Origin: an uncultured Prevotellaceae bacterium
GTDB lineage: Bacteria > Bacteroidota > Bacteroidia > Bacteroidales > Bacteroidaceae
Direction: 5' to 3'
NCBI GenBank assembly: GCA_902776195.1
Contig: CACYPF010000001.1
Location: forward strand, 62,001-126,000
DNA: 64,000 bases
Shown: positions 61,971 through 64,000 of the stretch, piece by piece
Numbering within the stretch: position 1 is the stretch's first letter
Layout of the letters: each line of letters starts with the position of its first letter
Notes under the pieces: generated by a model
What the model was told of the DNA's origin: nothing
Seen by the model: only the letters and a program-made list of their open reading frames with translations
The model's database searches: none
Made by a program: the position numbers and the translations under genes

Positions 61971-62681
61971 ATGACAATTACCTGCGCTATTATCGATGAC
62001 GAACCCCTCGCCGCCGGACTACTGAAGAGTTATGTGGAGAAGACTCCTTTCCTCCATCTCATCGGGACCTACGGAAGTGCCATTGAGGCAATGAAAGAAC
62101 TCAGGACAAGTCCTGTGCAATTGTTGTTCCTGGACATCCAGATGCCTGAACTGTCGGGTATTGAGTTTGCCAAAATTCTACCAAGCACGACAAAAATAGT
62201 CTTCACCACCGCCTTCCAACAGTATGCCATTGAGGGATATAAGGTGAATGCCCTCGACTATCTGATGAAACCTATTTCGTATGATGATTTCCTCACTGCA
62301 GCCAACAAGGCTCTTGACTGGTTTACTATTGCCCAGAAACAGGAGATCTATGCCCAAGATAGATTTATGTTCATCAAGAGTGACTACAAACTCATCCGTG
62401 TCAGCCTGGATGACCTCTTGTACATAGAGGGGCTGAAGGACTATGTCCGTTTCTATCTGGCAGACGGCACACGCATCATGAGTCTGATGAACATGAAGAA
62501 GCTGGACGACTACCTGCCCCATCCCGAGTTCCTGCGTACTCACCGCAGCTTCATTGTCCACATGCCTCTCGCTCAACAAATCGACCGTTTCCGCATCGTC
62601 TTCGGAGATCAGTTCATTCCCGTCTCAGACTCCTATAAGGAGGAGGTGCAGGAATACCTGGATGTCCACACCTTAGTGTGA
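61971..62681 (+). CDS. LytTR-family response regulator
   Basis: 236 residues. Receiver with acidic pocket 'IIDDEPLA', phospho-acceptor Asp55 ('LFLDIQMPE'), Thr in 'FTTAF' and Lys in 'LMKPIS'; LytTR DNA-binding domain (~135-236) with 'LLYIEGLKDYVRFYL' and 'FLRTHRSFIVH'. It most likely controls the preceding export genes or membrane-stress genes. Only three bases separate its stop from the convergent dockerin gene's stop. Confidence 0.94.
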   Translation: MTITCAIIDDEPLAAGLLKSYVEKTPFLHLIGTYGSAIEAMKELRTSPVQLLFLDIQMPELSGIEFAKILPSTTKIVFTTAFQQYAIEGYKVNALDYLMKPISYDDFLTAANKALDWFTIAQKQEIYAQDRFMFIKSDYKLIRVSLDDLLYIEGLKDYVRFYLADGTRIMSLMNMKKLDDYLPHPEFLRTHRSFIVHMPLAQQIDRFRIVFGDQFIPVSDSYKEEVQEYLDVHTLV

Positions 62682-62684
62682 CGA

Positions 62685-64000
62685 CTATTGCAGAATGACT
62701 TTTTTGCCATTGATGATATAGATGCCCTTGGCAAGTCCACGGAGGTTTGTCACATTCGAGCGTACCTTATTACCTCTGAGGTCATAAACATCCATCGGCT
62801 TGTCCTGCTGTATCCGCTCTACAGCAGTTGCACTGCCATCCGCATCTATCAGCATCTCATTACTGATTGTGGCACTGCCATTCAGGGTGATGTTAAACAG
62901 CACATCATCTGTTGTATGGAAAGGAGCGTTCGATAATGAATAAACCACTACACGGCAAGTGTTCTCGTCCACCATCTGCCATGTCAGCTGGTGATTGCTG
63001 GTACTGCTCAGACTAATGTCACCGACAGACTGTCCCTCTGACAAGTTGATGTCAAACTGAGTCGCAGTATAGTTCTCTGCGTTCCTCAAACGGATGGTAC
63101 CGCCATCCAGCCACAGGCTGTTGTTAGAAGCGGCACGACGTGCACTGGCACTACTGCCTGATGTCATAATGATATTCACCACATTGACGATGTCGGTCAC
63201 GTTCACCTGTCCGTCACCGTTCACATCGGCAGCATTCCTGTTGTACTTGGCTGACGGCTTGCCCAGAATGTCGTTCACAATCTCCACGATATCCGACACA
63301 TTCACTTTCATGTCACCATTGGCATCACCAAGGATCAGAGGTTCCTTACCCGTCTCAAAGGTCTTTATCTCACCATAGTAAGTGCCTTTTGAGGTGGTGA
63401 CGAATGTAACATAACTGTATGAGCTGTCGTAGTCAAGATCAGACAAGCTAACTTCCATCACAGTACCGCTTGCCTCTACCGTCTTTGCGTCACTTGGAAT
63501 GTCTGCTGAAGAAACCCTGTTAGAACTGCCTCCCGCACTCTTCCAATATTTGAATCCTTGAACGGTTACGTCGTCAGAGCCGCCTAAGGCATATCCTTTC
63601 ACAAGTGCCGTATTGCCATTAACTACTATCTTGTCATAAGTATGAACTGTTGGCTCAAAGAAAGAAGTGTTCGTGGGATCTACTCCTACCCAGTCACCAT
63701 AGTAGTATGTACCATTATCAGCCAAATAATAAGGACGGAACTTCCACAGCTTTTCTGTATTCAGGTTGCGGATATATCCCTCCATCGTACCTTCAACCAT
63801 AATTGCTGTTCCCGTATTTGACTGGAAATCATCTGTCCAGTCCGTTCGTCTCCACTCAAAGCCGACATTCTTCTCCTCATCATCAACATTCGCCTCTGCT
63901 GATACAATGACATTACCTAAAGAAACTACCTTCGGCTGTTTTGTTTTGAGGGTAAGTGTTTCTGTCTTTGCTGATATTTTTTCTGTTAGGTATTTCTTTG
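62685..64000 (-). CDS. Exported dockerin plus cohesin-like protein with T9SS tail (5' end beyond window)
   Basis: The frame stays open to base 64000, so the N-terminus lies outside; at least 437 residues are visible. Reading from the N-terminal side: beta-rich repeats (about 220 residues, 'TSYFEPTVHTYDKI'-like region around 'DPTNTSFFEPTVHTYD'), a dockerin-like pair ('GDANGDMKVNVSDIV', 'DVNGDGQVNVTDIV'), a cohesin-like module ('ATQFDINLSEGQSVG', 'FHTTDDVLFNITLNG') and a T9SS tail ('VYDLRGNKVRSNVT' ... 'KGIYIINGKKVILQ'). The dockerin is nearly identical to that in the 13640-14815 gene. Role unknown; surface-located by inference. Confidence 0.75.
   Translation of the reverse strand, partial: KKYLTEKISAKTETLTLKTKQPKVVSLGNVIVSAEANVDDEEKNVGFEWRRTDWTDDFQSNTGTAIMVEGTMEGYIRNLNTEKLWKFRPYYLADNGTYYYGDWVGVDPTNTSFFEPTVHTYDKIVVNGNTALVKGYALGGSDDVTVQGFKYWKSAGGSSNRVSSADIPSDAKTVEASGTVMEVSLSDLDYDSSYSYVTFVTTSKGTYYGEIKTFETGKEPLILGDANGDMKVNVSDIVEIVNDILGKPSAKYNRNAADVNGDGQVNVTDIVNVVNIIMTSGSSASARRAASNNSLWLDGGTIRLRNAENYTATQFDINLSEGQSVGDISLSSTSNHQLTWQMVDENTCRVVVYSLSNAPFHTTDDVLFNITLNGSATISNEMLIDADGSATAVERIQQDKPMDVYDLRGNKVRSNVTNLRGLAKGIYIINGKKVILQ

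Overview
The window reads as chromosomal DNA from a Bacteroidota species, most likely a Prevotella/Segatella-type organism. Three things point there. Promoters have the phylum's TTTG ... TAnnTTTG form instead of sigma70 boxes. Several secreted proteins end in a type IX secretion (T9SS) C-terminal tail of the 'KGVYIINGKKV' kind. The gene content includes the Bat operon, a TamL-like lipoprotein barrel, a Rho with a long N-terminal insertion, DUF4835 and DUF4301 proteins. No rRNA, tRNA, CRISPR array, insertion sequence or phage was seen.

Layout. 1-7.8 kb (+): the 3' part of a DnaQ-like exonuclease, then coaBC, a DUF4835 protein, recN and a protease-like TPR protein in one tight operon, followed by an L-fucose-isomerase-like gene. 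8-12.7 kb (-): dnaB, nadE, queA. 13-22 kb (-): a four-gene operon of exported proteins, led by a 1508-residue subtilase, in which cohesin-like beta modules and dockerin-like calcium repeats recur. 22.5-32.2 kb (-): a PAP2 phosphatase and the Bat aerotolerance operon (MBL hydrolase, MoxR, DUF58, a BatD-like membrane protein, BatA, a BatB-BatC fusion and a BatD-BatE fusion). 32.3-35.7 kb: a small lipoprotein, a TamL-like outer-membrane assembly protein and a SpoU rRNA methylase. 35.7-38.3 kb (-): nitroreductase, Rossmann protein, KdsC-like phosphatase and Maf, with a predicted small RNA in the 3' flank. 38.3-39.1 kb is a repeat-rich non-coding segment. 39-49 kb (+): rho, glyA, riboflavin synthase, an HU protein, a 29-residue basic protein, RNase G, a glycosyltransferase, a hybrid histidine kinase and an endo/exonuclease/phosphatase. 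49-52 kb (-): an AlaX-like editing protein, a cytoplasmic GH13 amylase and fabD. 52-56 kb: a DUF4301 protein (+) and PBP1A (-). 56.4-62.7 kb (+): a complete TolC/MacA/MacB export set with its own LytS/LytTR two-component pair. The window ends inside another dockerin plus T9SS-tail protein (-).

Most of the window is housekeeping. The parts that stand out are: the T9SS-exported subtilase/cohesin-like/dockerin-like operon; two Bat gene fusions that each keep an internal signal peptide at the junction; two unrelated-sequence arrays of palindromes with the same exact 22-bp period (near 22.4 kb and 38.6 kb); a promoter plus terminator pair predicting a ~75-nt RNA behind maf; and a tiny basic protein resembling the COX24/bS22 family between HU and RNase G. 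All assignments come from reading motifs and sequence patterns; no database search was run.
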